Shown here piece after piece: positions 46,719-55,611 of a stretch of DNA of 57,340 nucleotides. A program made the position numbers and the translations under genes. Source of the DNA: Sphaerisporangium cinnabarinum (lineage in GTDB: Bacteria > Actinomycetota > Actinomycetes > Actinomycetales > Cellulomonadaceae). The DNA lies in NCBI GenBank assembly GCA_003052455.1, contig QAPD01000016.1:1-57340 (forward strand), read 5' to 3'. Numbering within the stretch: position 1 is the first letter of the stretch; every line of letters begins with the position of its first letter. The notes beneath the pieces were generated by a model, which ran no database searches, was not told where the DNA came from, and worked only from the letters and a program-made list of their open reading frames with translations.

Positions 46719-48007
46719 GCGACGACGCGACCACCGTCCCGCCCCGAGCCGACCGGGGCACGGTGCCCGGTGCCCTCGGACGCCGCTCGAGCGCGCGCAT
46801 CACGGCGGCGTCCGCAGCCGGGGCGCTGGCCGGCTACGTGGTGCTCGCGATCGCGGCGCGATCCCTGACGCTCGAGGAGAACGCGCTCTTCGTGACGTTC
46901 TGGGCCGCGCTCTTCACCACGTACGGCGTGCTCACCGGGGTCGGGACCGAGACGGCCCGCGGGGTCGCCCAGGCGACGCTCGACGACGCACCCCGCGCCC
47001 GGGCGCCCCGGGTCGCGGTGACCGCCGCGATCGTCGCCGCGACCGTCCTCGTCGTCCTGGCGTCGACCGCCGGCCTGTGGGGCGGCGCGGTGTTCGGTCC
47101 GGGCCACGTGTCCCTGGCGTTCGTGGTCGCCCTGTCCGCGTCCGCGTACGCCGTCGAGGCGTCGCTCCTGGGAGCGCTGTCGGGACGTGGCGGCTGGGAC
47201 GCGTACGCCGGGGTCATCGCGCTCGAGGCGCTGGGGCGCGTCGCCGTCGTGGCGGTCGTGAGCCTCTGGTTGTCCGGTGTGGTCGCGCTCGCCGCGGCGG
47301 CCGGGGCGGCGGCGGCCGCGTGGGTCCTGATGCTCGCGCTCTCCCCGGCGTCGCGTGCCGCACTGCGGGCGCGGGTCGACGCGCGGACCCGGGCGTTCCT
47401 GGGCCGTGCCGCCGTGGCGGCCGTCGCCTCGGGCGCCAGCGCCGTGCTCCTCGTCGGCTTCCCCGTCCTCACCTCGCTCACGACGTCGCCGGCCGTCTAC
47501 GCGACCGCCGCGCCGCTCATGCTCGCCATCTCCCTGACCCGCGCGCCGATCATGGTGCCGCTGACGTCGTTCCAGAGCGTCATCGTGGCCCACTTCGTCC
47601 GGGAGAAGAACGGGGCGGGCCGTCTGTTCCTCCGGGTGACCGGAGCGCTCCTCCTCGCCGGGGTCGTCGGAGGAGCTCTCGCGTTCCTCGTCGGCCCCCC
47701 GCTCATGCAGGTGCTGTTCGGTGCCGACTACCGCGTGGGCGGGCTCGAGCTCGCGGCGATGACCTTCGCGTCCGCCGGGACGGCGCTCCTGACCATCAGC
47801 GGTGCGCTCTGCCAGGCGCTCAAGCGGCACGGCGTGTTCGTGGCCGGCTGGCTCGTCGCGCTCGCGGTCTCCCTCGCGGTCCTGGTGAGCGGTCTCGACA
47901 TGACCGCGCGGGTCGTCACCGCGCTGCTGGTCGGCCCCTACTGCGGGCTGGTCGTGCACCTCGTCGCGCTCCGTGGCGCGCTCGTCCGGCGGCCGAGCGA
48001 GGACTGA
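46715..48007 (+). CDS. Wzx-like polysaccharide flippase (MOP superfamily)
   Basis: A protein of 430 aa with about 12 hydrophobic helices in two bundles. The start (after a 25-residue cytoplasmic leader) is ARITAASAAGALAGYVVLAIAARSLTLEENALFVTFWA; a central LTRAPIMVPLTSFQSVIV and LFGADYRVGGLELAAM are typical of lipopolysaccharide/teichoic acid flippases. It would turn lipid-linked repeat units outward. It is the third exporter type in the window, after the ABC flippase (12043) and Wzm/Wzt (30491). It is coupled by a 4-nt overlap to the GT-C-like gene and convergent with a GT2. No Wzy polymerase was recognised with certainty. Confidence 0.85.
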   Translation: MSDDATTVPPRADRGTVPGALGRRSSARITAASAAGALAGYVVLAIAARSLTLEENALFVTFWAALFTTYGVLTGVGTETARGVAQATLDDAPRARAPRVAVTAAIVAATVLVVLASTAGLWGGAVFGPGHVSLAFVVALSASAYAVEASLLGALSGRGGWDAYAGVIALEALGRVAVVAVVSLWLSGVVALAAAAGAAAAAWVLMLALSPASRAALRARVDARTRAFLGRAAVAAVASGASAVLLVGFPVLTSLTTSPAVYATAAPLMLAISLTRAPIMVPLTSFQSVIVAHFVREKNGAGRLFLRVTGALLLAGVVGGALAFLVGPPLMQVLFGADYRVGGLELAAMTFASAGTALLTISGALCQALKRHGVFVAGWLVALAVSLAVLVSGLDMTARVVTALLVGPYCGLVVHLVALRGALVRRPSED

Positions 48008-48016
48008 GCGCGCGGG

Positions 48017-48898
48017 CTACCGGAACGCGTGGCGCAGCAGCTCGCGGACGAAGCGGCCGTCCCGCGCGCGGACGGCCCCCGGCAGGAGCGTCAGCGCGTG
48101 CACCCGCGAGGTGAGGTGCAGGCGCGAGGCCCGCGCGGCTCGGTGCCAGCCGCGCGACGCGAGGTGCCGAGCCGTCTCGTCGAAGTAGCGCCGCTCCCCG
48201 CGGAAGCGTTCGCCGCTGCGGAAGTCGGAGGAGACGCTCTCCGCGTGCCGGCGGTAGGAGAAGACCTCGGCGGGGACGAGAGCGAGGGTCGCCCCGCGGT
48301 CCAGGAGGTCGACGATCAGGGCCAGGTCCAGGATGATCCGGTACTCGTCACGGAAGTCGACCTGCTGGACCGTCGCCGTCCGGAAGGCCAGGGACGGCCA
48401 GTAGAGCCAGTCGCCGTGGAGCAGCGAGGCGGCGAGGGGCTCGCCCGCGAACGGCCCGGTCCGCCGCTCCCACCGCGCGCGCATCAGGCTCTTGACCCGG
48501 TCGGCGAGCGGACGGTGGGGCCGCGACGAGGCATCTATGACCTGCACCCCGGGCTGGAGGATGTCGACGTCGGGGTAGCGGCGGGCCGCCTCGAGCACCG
48601 TCGCGACGTAGTCGGGGCCGAGGACGTCGTCGGAGCCCATCACGACGACGTACTCCGACGTCGCGGAGCGCACGGCGCGCCGGAAGTTCTCGATGAGCCC
48701 GACGTTCTCCTCGTTGCGGCGGTAGGTCACGCGAGGGTCGTCGATCCCGCGCACGTAGGCGGCTGCCGTGGGGTCGGGGTAGGCGTCGTCGATGACGAGC
48801 AGGGTCCAGTCCGGCGACGTCTGCGCGAGCACCGACTCGACGGCCTCCTCCAGGAGCGCGGGGTCCCCCCAGTACGGGATGACGACGTCGATCTGCAC
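48017..48898 (-). CDS. GT2 glycosyltransferase
   Basis: A protein of 293 aa from the GTG at 48898 (GAAGGAG at good spacing). GT-A landmarks: IDVVIPYWGDPALLEEAVESVL, LLVIDDAYPDPTAAAYV, RRNEENVGLIENFRRAV, VVVMGSDDVLGPDYV and a YWPSLAFRTATVQQVDF region. The C-terminal part is Arg/His-rich (SDFRSGERFRGERRYFDE). Inverting transferase on the cytoplasmic face. It is convergent with the flippase (9-nt gap) and divergent from the DPM1-like gene at 49016. The donor is not identifiable. Confidence 0.87.
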   Translation of the reverse strand: MQIDVVIPYWGDPALLEEAVESVLAQTSPDWTLLVIDDAYPDPTAAAYVRGIDDPRVTYRRNEENVGLIENFRRAVRSATSEYVVVMGSDDVLGPDYVATVLEAARRYPDVDILQPGVQVIDASSRPHRPLADRVKSLMRARWERRTGPFAGEPLAASLLHGDWLYWPSLAFRTATVQQVDFRDEYRIILDLALIVDLLDRGATLALVPAEVFSYRRHAESVSSDFRSGERFRGERRYFDETARHLASRGWHRAARASRLHLTSRVHALTLLPGAVRARDGRFVRELLRHAFR

Positions 48899-49002
48899 GG
48901 GAGCTCCTTCGGGAGGGACGGGGTCGCGCCGGTCGGTGCCGAGGCGCGACGGACCGGACCGTACCCGCTCGCGGAGCGTCCGCGCCAGCGCACCGAGGTC
49001 GA

Positions 49003-49008
49003 TAGACT
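49003..49008 (+). promoter_or_regulatory. Candidate -10 box of the second GT2/DUF2304 pair (leaderless)
   Basis: TAGACT, 7 nt before the ATG at 49016. There is no ribosome binding site, so transcription probably begins at the A of the start codon. Confidence 0.55.
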
Positions 49009-49015
49009 CCCTCTC

Positions 49016-49759
49016 ATGCCTTCGCCTTCTCCACGCGGCCTGCTGCTGATCATCCCCGCGTGGAACGAGCAGGAGGCGCTCCCCGCCGTCCTCCGCGAGG
49101 TGCGGGAGGTGCTCCCGGAAGCCGACGTCGTCGTCGTGAACGACGGCTCCTCCGACCACACCGCCCTGGTCGCCGCGCGCTGCGGCGTGGAGGTCCTCGA
49201 CCTTCCCGCCAACCTCGGCGTCGGCGGCGCGATGCGGGCGGGCTACAAGTTCGCCCTGCGCCGGGGGTACGAGACCGCGGTCCAGCTCGACGCCGACGGC
49301 CAGCACGACCCGCGCGAGGTCGCGTCGCTGCTGCGTCGGATGGAGGAGACGGGCGCGGACCTCGTCATCGGGGCGCGGTTCGCCGGGGTCGGCACCTATA
49401 CCGCGCGGGGGCCGCGCCGCTGGTCGATGCGCCTCCTCTCCGGAGTCCTGTCCCGGGTGACGCGCACGCGCCTGACGGACACGACCTCGGGCTTCAAGGC
49501 GAGCAACCGGCGCGCGATCCGCCTGTTCGCGTCCAACTACCCGGCCGAGTACCTGGGCGACACCGTGGAGGCGATCGTCATCGCCACCCGGGCCGGGCTG
49601 CGCATCGAGCAGCAGGGCGTCGAGATGCGCCCGCGGGCCGGCGGGACGCCCTCGCACGGCCCGGTCCGTGCCGCGGCGTTCCTCCTGCGTGCCGTGGTCG
49701 CCCTCGTCGTGGCGCTCACCCGACCGACCGAACCCCTGGAGCCGGAGCCCCTCGCGTGA
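49016..49759 (+). CDS. GT2 glycosyltransferase, DPM1-like
   Basis: A protein of 247 aa. GT-A landmarks: LLLIIPAWNEQEALP, DVVVVNDGSSDHT, LPANLGVGGAMRAGYKFA, VQLDADGQHDPREV (DxD) and DTTSGFKASNRRAI, followed by GTPSHGP near the C-terminus. This is the DPM1/polyprenyl-phosphate-sugar synthase pattern without C-terminal membrane helices. The following DUF2304 gene overlaps by 4 nt and probably anchors it. Same arrangement as 2152-2883/1734-2138 at the other end of the window. It would make a polyprenyl-phosphate sugar for GT-C enzymes. The leaderless start is supported by TAGACT 7 nt upstream. Confidence 0.9.
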   Translation: MPSPSPRGLLLIIPAWNEQEALPAVLREVREVLPEADVVVVNDGSSDHTALVAARCGVEVLDLPANLGVGGAMRAGYKFALRRGYETAVQLDADGQHDPREVASLLRRMEETGADLVIGARFAGVGTYTARGPRRWSMRLLSGVLSRVTRTRLTDTTSGFKASNRRAIRLFASNYPAEYLGDTVEAIVIATRAGLRIEQQGVEMRPRAGGTPSHGPVRAAAFLLRAVVALVVALTRPTEPLEPEPLA

Positions 49760-50148
49760 CCGCCTACCTCTTCGCGGCCCTCGTCGCCGTCGTCCTCGTC
49801 GTCTCCATGCTCTTCCTGCTGCGACGTCGCCGCGTGAGCGAGAAGTACGCCGGGATCTGGATCGTCCTGGCGCTGGCCGTCGTGGTGCTCGTCGTCTTCC
49901 CGGGGCTGTCGTTCGCGGTGGCGCGCCTCGTCGGGGTCGCGACCCCCATCAACCTCGTGTTCGTGCTGGGGCTCGTCGTCCTGCTCCTGGTGTGCATCCA
50001 GCTGAGCGTGAGCCTCACGGCGATCGAGGACCGGAACCGCACCCTCACCGAGGAGATCGCGCTCCTGCGGCACGAGGTCGGGGAGCTGCGCGAGCGCACC
50101 GACGCGGTCGCGGGCGACCGGGCCGGTGACTCGCCGGAGGAGGGCTGA
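49756..50148 (+). CDS. DUF2304 membrane protein (second copy)
   Basis: A protein of 130 aa from GTG 49756, which overlaps the GT2 stop (GTGA). Three helices (about 4-22, 33-50 and 65-86) with ATPINLVFVLGL before the third, then a charged coiled coil (about 88-115, LTEEIALLRHEVGELRERTD). It matches the copy at 1734 in length, topology and C-terminal coiled coil, but not closely in sequence. The strict coupling to a helix-less DPM1-like enzyme suggests a membrane partner. It is convergent with rmlC (12-nt gap). Confidence 0.86.
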   Translation: MTAYLFAALVAVVLVVSMLFLLRRRRVSEKYAGIWIVLALAVVVLVVFPGLSFAVARLVGVATPINLVFVLGLVVLLLVCIQLSVSLTAIEDRNRTLTEEIALLRHEVGELRERTDAVAGDRAGDSPEEG

Positions 50149-50160
50149 CCCGCCCCCGCG

Positions 50161-50793
50161 TCACGCCTGCGGAGGCCGGACCCTGAGCCCTGAGACGAAC
50201 GCCGTCGCCGCCTCGAACGTGGGCAGGAGGCCGGCGGACGCGGCGTCGGTGAGCGACGGCGCCGCGGCGTCCTTGGCCGACAGCTGGTACTCCAGGGGCT
50301 GCCCGTCCCGGCCTTGCGTCGGCCACTCGATCGCGACGGTGTCGTCGAGCGGGTGGATGCCGTGCTCCCGACCCGGGGCGTAGGGCGCGGAGCAGAGATA
50401 GGTGACGACCGAGTCGTCCTCGAGGGCGAGGAAGGCGTGGCCGAGGCCCTCGGACAGGAAGACGGCGCGCCGGTCGACGTCGTCGAGCAGCACGGCCTCC
50501 CAACGGCCGAACGTGGGCGAGCCGACGCGGACGTCGACGACGACGTCCAGGACGGCACCCCGCGGGCACGTCACGTACTTCGCCTGGCTCGGCGGCACGT
50601 CGGCGAAGTGGACGCCGCGGAGGGTCCCCCGCGCCGAGACCGACATGTTGGCCTGCCGGAGGTCGAGCGACCGACCCGTGGCCTCCTCGAGCTCGGTGGC
50701 CTTGAACCACTCCAGGAACACGCCACGGTCGTCGCCGTGCTGCCGGGGCGTGAGCTCCCACGCTCCGTCGATCGAGAGTGCGCGGACGTCCAT
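50161..50793 (-). CDS. rmlC: dTDP-4-dehydrorhamnose 3,5-epimerase
   Basis: A protein of 210 aa from the ATG at 50793 (AGAAGGAGA at good spacing). Cupin fold with the RmlC landmarks DDRGVFLEWFK, LRQANMSVSARGTLRGVHFA (catalytic His), AKYVTCPRGAVLDVVVDVRVGSPTFG, LSEGLGHAFLAL and a YLCSAPYAPGREHGIHPLDDT segment with the catalytic Tyr. It epimerises C3 and C5 of dTDP-4-keto-6-deoxyglucose. Head-to-head with rmlD, sharing the 112-nt region 50794-50905, which would balance the last two steps of rhamnose synthesis. Confidence 0.95.
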   Translation of the reverse strand: MDVRALSIDGAWELTPRQHGDDRGVFLEWFKATELEEATGRSLDLRQANMSVSARGTLRGVHFADVPPSQAKYVTCPRGAVLDVVVDVRVGSPTFGRWEAVLLDDVDRRAVFLSEGLGHAFLALEDDSVVTYLCSAPYAPGREHGIHPLDDTVAIEWPTQGRDGQPLEYQLSAKDAAAPSLTDAASAGLLPTFEAATAFVSGLRVRPPQA

Positions 50794-50847
50794 CGGGTCT
50801 CCTTCTGCTGGGGGGCCCGGCCACACTACCCGCCTTCGTGCGCCGGA

Positions 50848-50853
50848 TATCCT
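50848..50853 (+). promoter_or_regulatory. Candidate -10 box of rmlD
   Basis: TATCCT, 52 nt before the rmlD ATG at 50906, in the divergent rmlC-rmlD region. The ribosome binding site GAAGGAGAG follows at about 50893-50901. Confidence 0.45.
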
Positions 50854-50905
50854 CACCTGCGGACGGGTCGTACCTGGCCCGGCACGGATGACGAAGGAGA
50901 GATCG

Positions 50906-51763
50906 ATGGCGGATGGCCTCCGGTGGCTGGTGACCGGTGCGAGCGGGATGCTCGGTCAGGACGTGGTCTCCACGCTCGAGGCCGCCGGGCGCCCCGTGCG
51001 GAGCGTGGGCCGGGACGACCTGGACGTGACCGACCCCGAGGCGTGCCGTCAGGTGGTCGCGGGGGCCGACGTCGTCGTCAACTGCGCCGCCTGGACGGCC
51101 GTCGACGACGCCGAGGAGCGCGAGCCGGCGGCCTTCGCCGTCAACGCGGTGGGTGCGGCCAACGTCGCGCGCGCCGCGCGGGAGCACGGGGCGCGGGTGG
51201 TCCAGGTCTCCACCGACTACGTCTTCGCCGGCGACGGCACGGCTCCCTACGCGGAGGACGCGCCGGTGCTCCCTCTCTCCGCGTACGGCCGCACGAAGGC
51301 GGCGGGGGAGTGGGCGGTCCTCGCGGCCGACGGGCGCAACCTCGTCGTGCGCACGGCCTGGCTGTACGGCGCGGGCGGCCCGAACTTCGCCGCCACGATG
51401 GTGCGGCTCGTCCGCGAGCGCGGCGCGGTGTCCGTCGTGGACGACCAGCGGGGTCAGCCGACGTGGACGGCCGACCTGGCCGACCTGATCGTGCGGCTCG
51501 TCGACGCCGACGCCCCGGGCGGGGTGTACCACGGCACGTCGAGCGGCGCGACGACGTGGTTCGGGTTCGCGCGTGCCGCCGTCGCGTCCGCCGGGCTCGA
51601 CCCGGCCGCGGTCACGCCCACGACGAGCGCGGCGTTCGCGCGACCGGCACCGCGGCCGTCCTGGTCGGTGCTGGGGCACGACGCGCTGCGCGCCGCCGGG
51701 GTCGAGCCGATCGGGCCCTGGGACGAGCGGTGGGCGACGGCGGCCGCCGCGGTCGTCGGCTGA
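50906..51763 (+). CDS. rmlD: dTDP-4-dehydrorhamnose reductase
   Basis: A protein of 285 aa. SDR fold: LVTGASGMLGQDVV for NADPH, VNCAAWTAVDDAEEREPAAFAVNAVG, VQVSTDYVFAGDG, YGRTKAAGEWAV with the YxxxK catalytic pair and VVRTAWLYGAGGPNFAATM. It reduces the 4-keto group to give dTDP-L-rhamnose. ATG at 50906 after GAAGGAGAG. Divergent from rmlC and convergent with rmlA; a 12-bp hairpin overlaps its stop. Confidence 0.96.
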   Translation: MADGLRWLVTGASGMLGQDVVSTLEAAGRPVRSVGRDDLDVTDPEACRQVVAGADVVVNCAAWTAVDDAEEREPAAFAVNAVGAANVARAAREHGARVVQVSTDYVFAGDGTAPYAEDAPVLPLSAYGRTKAAGEWAVLAADGRNLVVRTAWLYGAGGPNFAATMVRLVRERGAVSVVDDQRGQPTWTADLADLIVRLVDADAPGGVYHGTSSGATTWFGFARAAVASAGLDPAAVTPTTSAAFARPAPRPSWSVLGHDALRAAGVEPIGPWDERWATAAAAVVG

Positions 51764-51773
51764 CGACCGCGGC
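51746..51773. terminator. 12-bp hairpin over the rmlD stop, between convergent rmlD and rmlA
   Basis: GCCGCGGTCGTC (51746-51757) pairs perfectly with GACGACCGCGGC (51762-51773) around GGCT. It includes the last rmlD codons and its stop and ends 3 nt before the rmlA stop, so it could end both transcripts. Confidence 0.65.
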
Positions 51774-51776
51774 GCG

Positions 51777-52640
51777 TCACTCGTCGAGCAGGCTCAGCAG
51801 GTAGGAGCCGTAGCCCGACTTCACGAGGGCCTGGGCCCGGGAGCGCAGGCCCTCGTCGTCGAGGAAGCCACGACGCCAGGCGACCTCCTCGGGGGAGCCG
51901 ATCTTGAGCCCCTGTCGGTTCTCGATCGTGCGGACGTAGTCCGACGCCTCGAGGAGGGAGTCGAAGGTGCCCGTGTCGAGCCACGCCGTGCCCCGCGGCA
52001 GGACCTCGACCTGCAGGCGCCCCTGGCGCAGGTACTCGCGGTTGACGTCGGTGATCTCGTACTCGCCCCGCGCGGAGGGCCGCAGGCTCTTGGCGATCTC
52101 GACGACGTCGTTGTCGTAGAAGTACAGGCCGGGGACCGCGTAGCTCGACCTGGGTGCGGTGGGCTTCTCCTCGAGCGACAGCGCCTTGCCGTCGTCGTCG
52201 AACTCGACGACGCCGTAGGCGGTCGGGTCCGAGACGCGGTAGGCGAACACGGCGCCGCCGTCGATGTCGCCGAAGCGCACGAGCTGGGAGCCCAGGCCGG
52301 GGCCGTAGAAGATGTTGTCGCCCAGGACGAGGGCCACCGCGTCGTCGCCCACGAACTCCTCGCCGAGGACGAACGCCTGGGCGAGCCCGTTCGGCTCGGG
52401 CTGCACCGTGTACTCGATCGAGATGCCGAACTGCGAACCGTCGCCGAGGAGGCGGCGGAACTGGTCCGCGTCGTGCGGCGTCGTGATGACGAGCACTTCG
52501 CGGATCCCCGCGAGGATCAGCGTCGAGAGCGGGTAGTAGATCATCGGCTTGTCGTAGACCGGCACGAGCTGCTTGCTCACGCCGAGGGTGATCGGGTGCA
52601 GACGCGTCCCGGAGCCGCCGGCAAGAATGATTCCGCGCAT
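51777..52640 (-). CDS. rmlA: Glucose-1-phosphate thymidylyltransferase
   Basis: A protein of 287 aa from the ATG at 52640. Nucleotidyltransferase landmarks: [103 protein letters not shown] and [21 protein letters not shown]. It makes dTDP-glucose from dTTP and glucose-1-phosphate, the first step of the rhamnose route, and is usually feedback-inhibited by dTDP-rhamnose. There is only a weak ribosome binding site upstream (GAGAGGA). It is divergent from the carboxypeptidase gene (90-nt gap). Confidence 0.97.
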   Translation of the reverse strand: MRGIILAGGSGTRLHPITLGVSKQLVPVYDKPMIYYPLSTLILAGIREVLVITTPHDADQFRRLLGDGSQFGISIEYTVQPEPNGLAQAFVLGEEFVGDDAVALVLGDNIFYGPGLGSQLVRFGDIDGGAVFAYRVSDPTAYGVVEFDDDGKALSLEEKPTAPRSSYAVPGLYFYDNDVVEIAKSLRPSARGEYEITDVNREYLRQGRLQVEVLPRGTAWLDTGTFDSLLEASDYVRTIENRQGLKIGSPEEVAWRRGFLDDEGLRSRAQALVKSGYGSYLLSLLDE

Positions 52641-52730
52641 GCCCGCGATCCTCTCACGGCCCGCGGATGCCGGTCGGGGGCGCCCGGGGCACGATGGGCC
52701 GGACGTCGTCGTCCGACCGCAGGAGAAGTC

Positions 52731-53945
52731 ATGCTCGAGTCCCCGGCCGGAGCGCCGCGACCCTTCCGTGCCCCCCGGCGCCCGCGCCGGCTGCGGCGCG
52801 CCGTCATCGCCGTGGGGGTCGTCCTGGCGCTCGGGGCGCCGATGGCCCCCGCGGCGCACGCGACCGGTGCGACGGCCCCGCACGCCGTCGAGCAGGCCGC
52901 GGCGGTGGCGTACGTGAAGAAGCCGTTCAGCCCCACGATCTACGCGGTCACGGCCACCTCGCACCGGGCGATCGGCTACGCCGAGTGGCGGGACGCCGGG
53001 TCGCCCACCCCAGGCCCGTCGCCCACCGCGTACTTCCGGTACGCGTGGTCGTCCACGCTCTACGGCGTCACCTCCTGGCCGGACGGGGCGGAGTGGGAGC
53101 GGTTGTCCTACGCGGGCTGGGTGGACGCGGGACGTCCGGCGGCACAGCTCGCAGGCTGGATCCCCGGGAGCTCCGTGTACCGCTGGGAGACGTCGGACGA
53201 GCTCTTCCTGCGCGGGGAGGACGCGTCGATCCACAAGCTCACGTGGTCCGAGTGGAGCCTCGCCGGGCGCCCGCCCGCCACGGTCCGCGCGAACGAAGGC
53301 TTCGTCCGCCTGTCGTGGGACGGGTCCGTCGCCCGCGTGCGCGACCTGCGGTACGGGCAGGGGGCGCCGGTCTCGTACGCGACCTGGCTCGCCGAGGGTG
53401 CCCCGACTCCTCGCGTCGCGCCCCGGTTCCCCGGCGACATCTTCGAGAAGGACTTCACGGGCCCCGGGATCCGGTACTCGGGGCCGACCGTCTCGCGCTA
53501 CGTCTCGTTCGCGGAGTGGCAGGCCGCCGGGTCGCCCGTCCCGTACGCCGGCCGGAACGGACGCCTGGACCCGGCGACCCTCTGCGGGATCGCCTGGTCG
53601 CCGGGGGTGCTGCTGCGGTGCGACGCCGCACGTGCGCTCGAACGGCTGAACGTCGCGTACACGCGGCAGTTCGGTCGACCGCTCGCCGTGGACTACGGGT
53701 ACCGCACCTACGCGACGCAGGTGTACCTCCGGATGACGCTGGGGACCGTGGCGGCCGTCCCCGGGACGTCCAACCACGGCTGGGGTCTCGCGATCGACAC
53801 CCCCGAAGGCGCCGGTCACGGGTTCGGCTCGCCGTCCTACGCGTGGTTGCGCGCCAACGCCCCGACGTACGGCTGGGTGGCGCCGCGGTGGGCCTGGGCG
53901 GACGGCTCCAACCCGGAGTACTGGCACTTCGAGTACACGGGGTGA
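52731..53945 (+). CDS. Secreted VanY-type D,D-carboxypeptidase (M15) with N-terminal repeats
   Basis: A protein of 404 aa from the ATG at 52731 (AGGAG before it). Arg-rich start plus [21 protein letters not shown] form a signal peptide. The middle (about 60-275) has repeats of about 50 residues with a Tyr-x-x-Trp-x-x-Ala/Ser-Gly-x-Pro rhythm ([57 protein letters not shown]), probably a wall-binding beta structure. The C-terminal M15 domain has [20 protein letters not shown] and EYWHFEY: zinc ligands His-349, Asp-356 and His-399, catalytic Glu-396. It trims D-alanine from peptidoglycan stems. Convergent with the methyltransferase (11-nt gap). Confidence 0.9.
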   Translation: MLESPAGAPRPFRAPRRPRRLRRAVIAVGVVLALGAPMAPAAHATGATAPHAVEQAAAVAYVKKPFSPTIYAVTATSHRAIGYAEWRDAGSPTPGPSPTAYFRYAWSSTLYGVTSWPDGAEWERLSYAGWVDAGRPAAQLAGWIPGSSVYRWETSDELFLRGEDASIHKLTWSEWSLAGRPPATVRANEGFVRLSWDGSVARVRDLRYGQGAPVSYATWLAEGAPTPRVAPRFPGDIFEKDFTGPGIRYSGPTVSRYVSFAEWQAAGSPVPYAGRNGRLDPATLCGIAWSPGVLLRCDAARALERLNVAYTRQFGRPLAVDYGYRTYATQVYLRMTLGTVAAVPGTSNHGWGLAIDTPEGAGHGFGSPSYAWLRANAPTYGWVAPRWAWADGSNPEYWHFEYTG

Positions 53946-53956
53946 GCGCGCCGGCG

Positions 53957-54619
53957 TCAGCCCGGGACGGTGGCCGTGACGACGAACTCGTTGTACGTGA
54001 AGAGACGGCCCGCGGCGCGAGGCAGCGGGAAGGACCGTGACCCGGTCACCCGCAGGCCCAGGGCACGGCACGTCGCGACGATCCGGTCGCCGTCGACGAA
54101 GTCCGTGTGCGAGGCGTCGCTCGCGAAGCCCCGCTCCTGCGGGCAGATGACGACGACCCGGGCCCCGCGTGCCGCGAACCGGAGGTAGTGGCGCAGGAAC
54201 GACTCCTGGGAGCCGGGCTCGAGGTGCTCGAGCACGTGGGCGACGAGGACGCCGTCGAAACCTTGCTGGTCCGCGGACGTGCGGGACTCGAGCTCGTCGG
54301 GCAGGTACGCCTCGAGCCCTCGCGCGCGGCAGAAGTCGACAGAGCTCGGGTTGTGGTCCACGCCGACGCTCCCGGGGGCGAGGTGGCGGAGGTTCCGGCC
54401 GATCCCGCAGCCCACGTCGAGCGTCCGGCGCGTGCCGAGCAGGCGGCGCAGGTTCCACCGGTACGGGGCCTGCACGTCGAGCAACCGCTTCCAGCGGGCG
54501 CCCTCGAGCTCTTCGAGCCGCTGCGCGTACTCGGGCGACGTGGTGTCCTCCACGCGACGAGGCCGGGTGCCGTCCGCCGGCTCGTCCCGTGCGGGGCCGT
54601 CGGTCTCCGGACCTGCCAT
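53957..54619 (-). CDS. Class I SAM-dependent methyltransferase
   Basis: A protein of 220 aa from the ATG at 54619 (GAAGGAG at good spacing). After a 30-residue charged leader comes [31 protein letters not shown] and the SAM-binding motif [17 protein letters not shown] (about residue 65), then [32 protein letters not shown] and [11 protein letters not shown]. The target could be a sugar of the exported glycan or a lipid; neither is readable. Non-reducing-end methylation is a known way to end polysaccharide chains, so a polymer-capping role is possible but speculative. Confidence 0.85.
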   Translation of the reverse strand: MAGPETDGPARDEPADGTRPRRVEDTTSPEYAQRLEELEGARWKRLLDVQAPYRWNLRRLLGTRRTLDVGCGIGRNLRHLAPGSVGVDHNPSSVDFCRARGLEAYLPDELESRTSADQQGFDGVLVAHVLEHLEPGSQESFLRHYLRFAARGARVVVICPQERGFASDASHTDFVDGDRIVATCRALGLRVTGSRSFPLPRAAGRLFTYNEFVVTATVPG

Positions 54620-54745
54620 GGTGCTCCTTCGGGCCTCGTGGGGTCGCGCTCGCGGGCGTACGACGACCGCGAACCCCCCGAGCCTCGCCGCTCCGGTGCC
54701 GGATGGCAACAGATGACGGCCGGCCCGTCGACGAGCCGCGGAGGG

Positions 54746-55528
54746 TCAGGCCTCGAGCGGCGCGCCGTCGACGCGCTCCGAGGCGCGCAGCCCAGCGAGG
54801 TCCGTGCCGGCGGCCGCGGTCGTCAGCACGAGCGAGCCGTCGGTGGACCAGACCCCCACCGCGGTGCGGAGCACGCCCGCGACGGTCCTGCCCTGGAGCA
54901 GCCAGCGACGCGGCGTCGCGAGGTCGCCGCCCGCGCTCGCCAGGTCCTCGACCGCGCGCGCGACGAGCTCGCCGTGGGTCTCGCGCCCGTCGTCCGTCGC
55001 GGGGGACCCGTCGACCGGCTCCGGGGCCCAGCCCACCTGGTCGCCGTACGTCATGACCGCCGAGGCGGCGTCGATCGCCCCGGGGGGCAGCGTGGCGTCG
55101 AACCGGCGCGCCAGGGCGGGGAGAGCCACGGCGACGAGCTCCGCGCCGGAACCCGTCCACACGTCGGGGCGGTGGGTGACGACCACGTCGGCGTGCGTGG
55201 TGGCCGGGTCGGTGGCATTCTCGCCGACCAGGACGACGGTGGCTCCCACCCGCCACGCAGCCAACGCCCAGACGACGGTGCGCCAATGCACCGGGAGATC
55301 GAGAACGACCCTCGTTCCGGGACCGGCGTCGAATTCCTCGACGAGCAGGTTCGTGGTCTTGTTGACCCAGTTCTCGAGCACCGCGCCGGAGAGCTCGACC
55401 CGCTCGCCGTCGTCCCCGTACCACGTGAGCCGGGGCCGACCGGGGTCGCGCGTGACGAGTCGGAGCAGGTCAGCGACGTGGGCGGGACGGTCGCCGCGAG
55501 GGGCGGGGGCGTGGGGAGCGGGCACCAT
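54746..55528 (-). CDS. TIGR03089 family protein
   Basis: A protein of 260 aa, typical for the family. [50 protein letters not shown], then [30 protein letters not shown] and a long Ala/Val-rich C-terminal part. It looks like the N-terminal third of an AMP-binding (acyl-CoA synthetase-like) enzyme without the adenylate-forming motifs, so it is probably not catalytic as such. The gene sits next to whiB and LCP/rmlD genes in many actinobacteria. The ATG is preceded by TAGGGT 7 nt upstream and no ribosome binding site: leaderless candidate. Function unknown. Confidence 0.85.
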   Translation of the reverse strand: MVPAPHAPAPRGDRPAHVADLLRLVTRDPGRPRLTWYGDDGERVELSGAVLENWVNKTTNLLVEEFDAGPGTRVVLDLPVHWRTVVWALAAWRVGATVVLVGENATDPATTHADVVVTHRPDVWTGSGAELVAVALPALARRFDATLPPGAIDAASAVMTYGDQVGWAPEPVDGSPATDDGRETHGELVARAVEDLASAGGDLATPRRWLLQGRTVAGVLRTAVGVWSTDGSLVLTTAAAGTDLAGLRASERVDGAPLEA

Positions 55529-55534
55529 GGACAC

Positions 55535-55546
55535 CACCCTAGGGTG
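55535..55546 (-). promoter_or_regulatory. Palindromic -10 region of the TIGR03089 gene
   Basis: CACCCTAGGGTG is a perfect 12-bp palindrome. On the minus strand it contains TAGGGT (55541-55536), a -10 candidate 7 nt before the ATG at 55528. A regulator binding the palindrome would cover the promoter. Confidence 0.5.
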
Positions 55547-55578
55547 CTGATATCGACACCCGAGATGTGGTGATTTCA

Positions 55579-55596
55579 CCCCGCGCCTCCGCGGGG
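55579..55596. repeat. Inverted repeat upstream of the whiB promoter
   Basis: CCCCGCG (55579-55585) and CGCGGGG (55590-55596) around CCTC. It is flanked by a less perfect TGTGGTGAT (55566-55574) / ATCACA (55599-55604). It lies 16 nt before the -35 of whiB, so it is a candidate operator, or a terminator for transcripts entering from either side. Confidence 0.5.
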
Positions 55597-55611
55597 CTAT
55601 CACATTTCGGC

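Noticed and set aside
53946-53956. Terminator between VanY and the methyltransferase
   Set aside because: GGGTGA/TCAGCCC pairs only with a bulge and uses both gene ends; too weak to list.
52641-55424. Minus-strand extension of rmlA upstream to 55424
   Set aside because: The extension is antisense to the VanY gene. The RmlA N-terminus ([13 protein letters not shown]) begins at the ATG at 52640.
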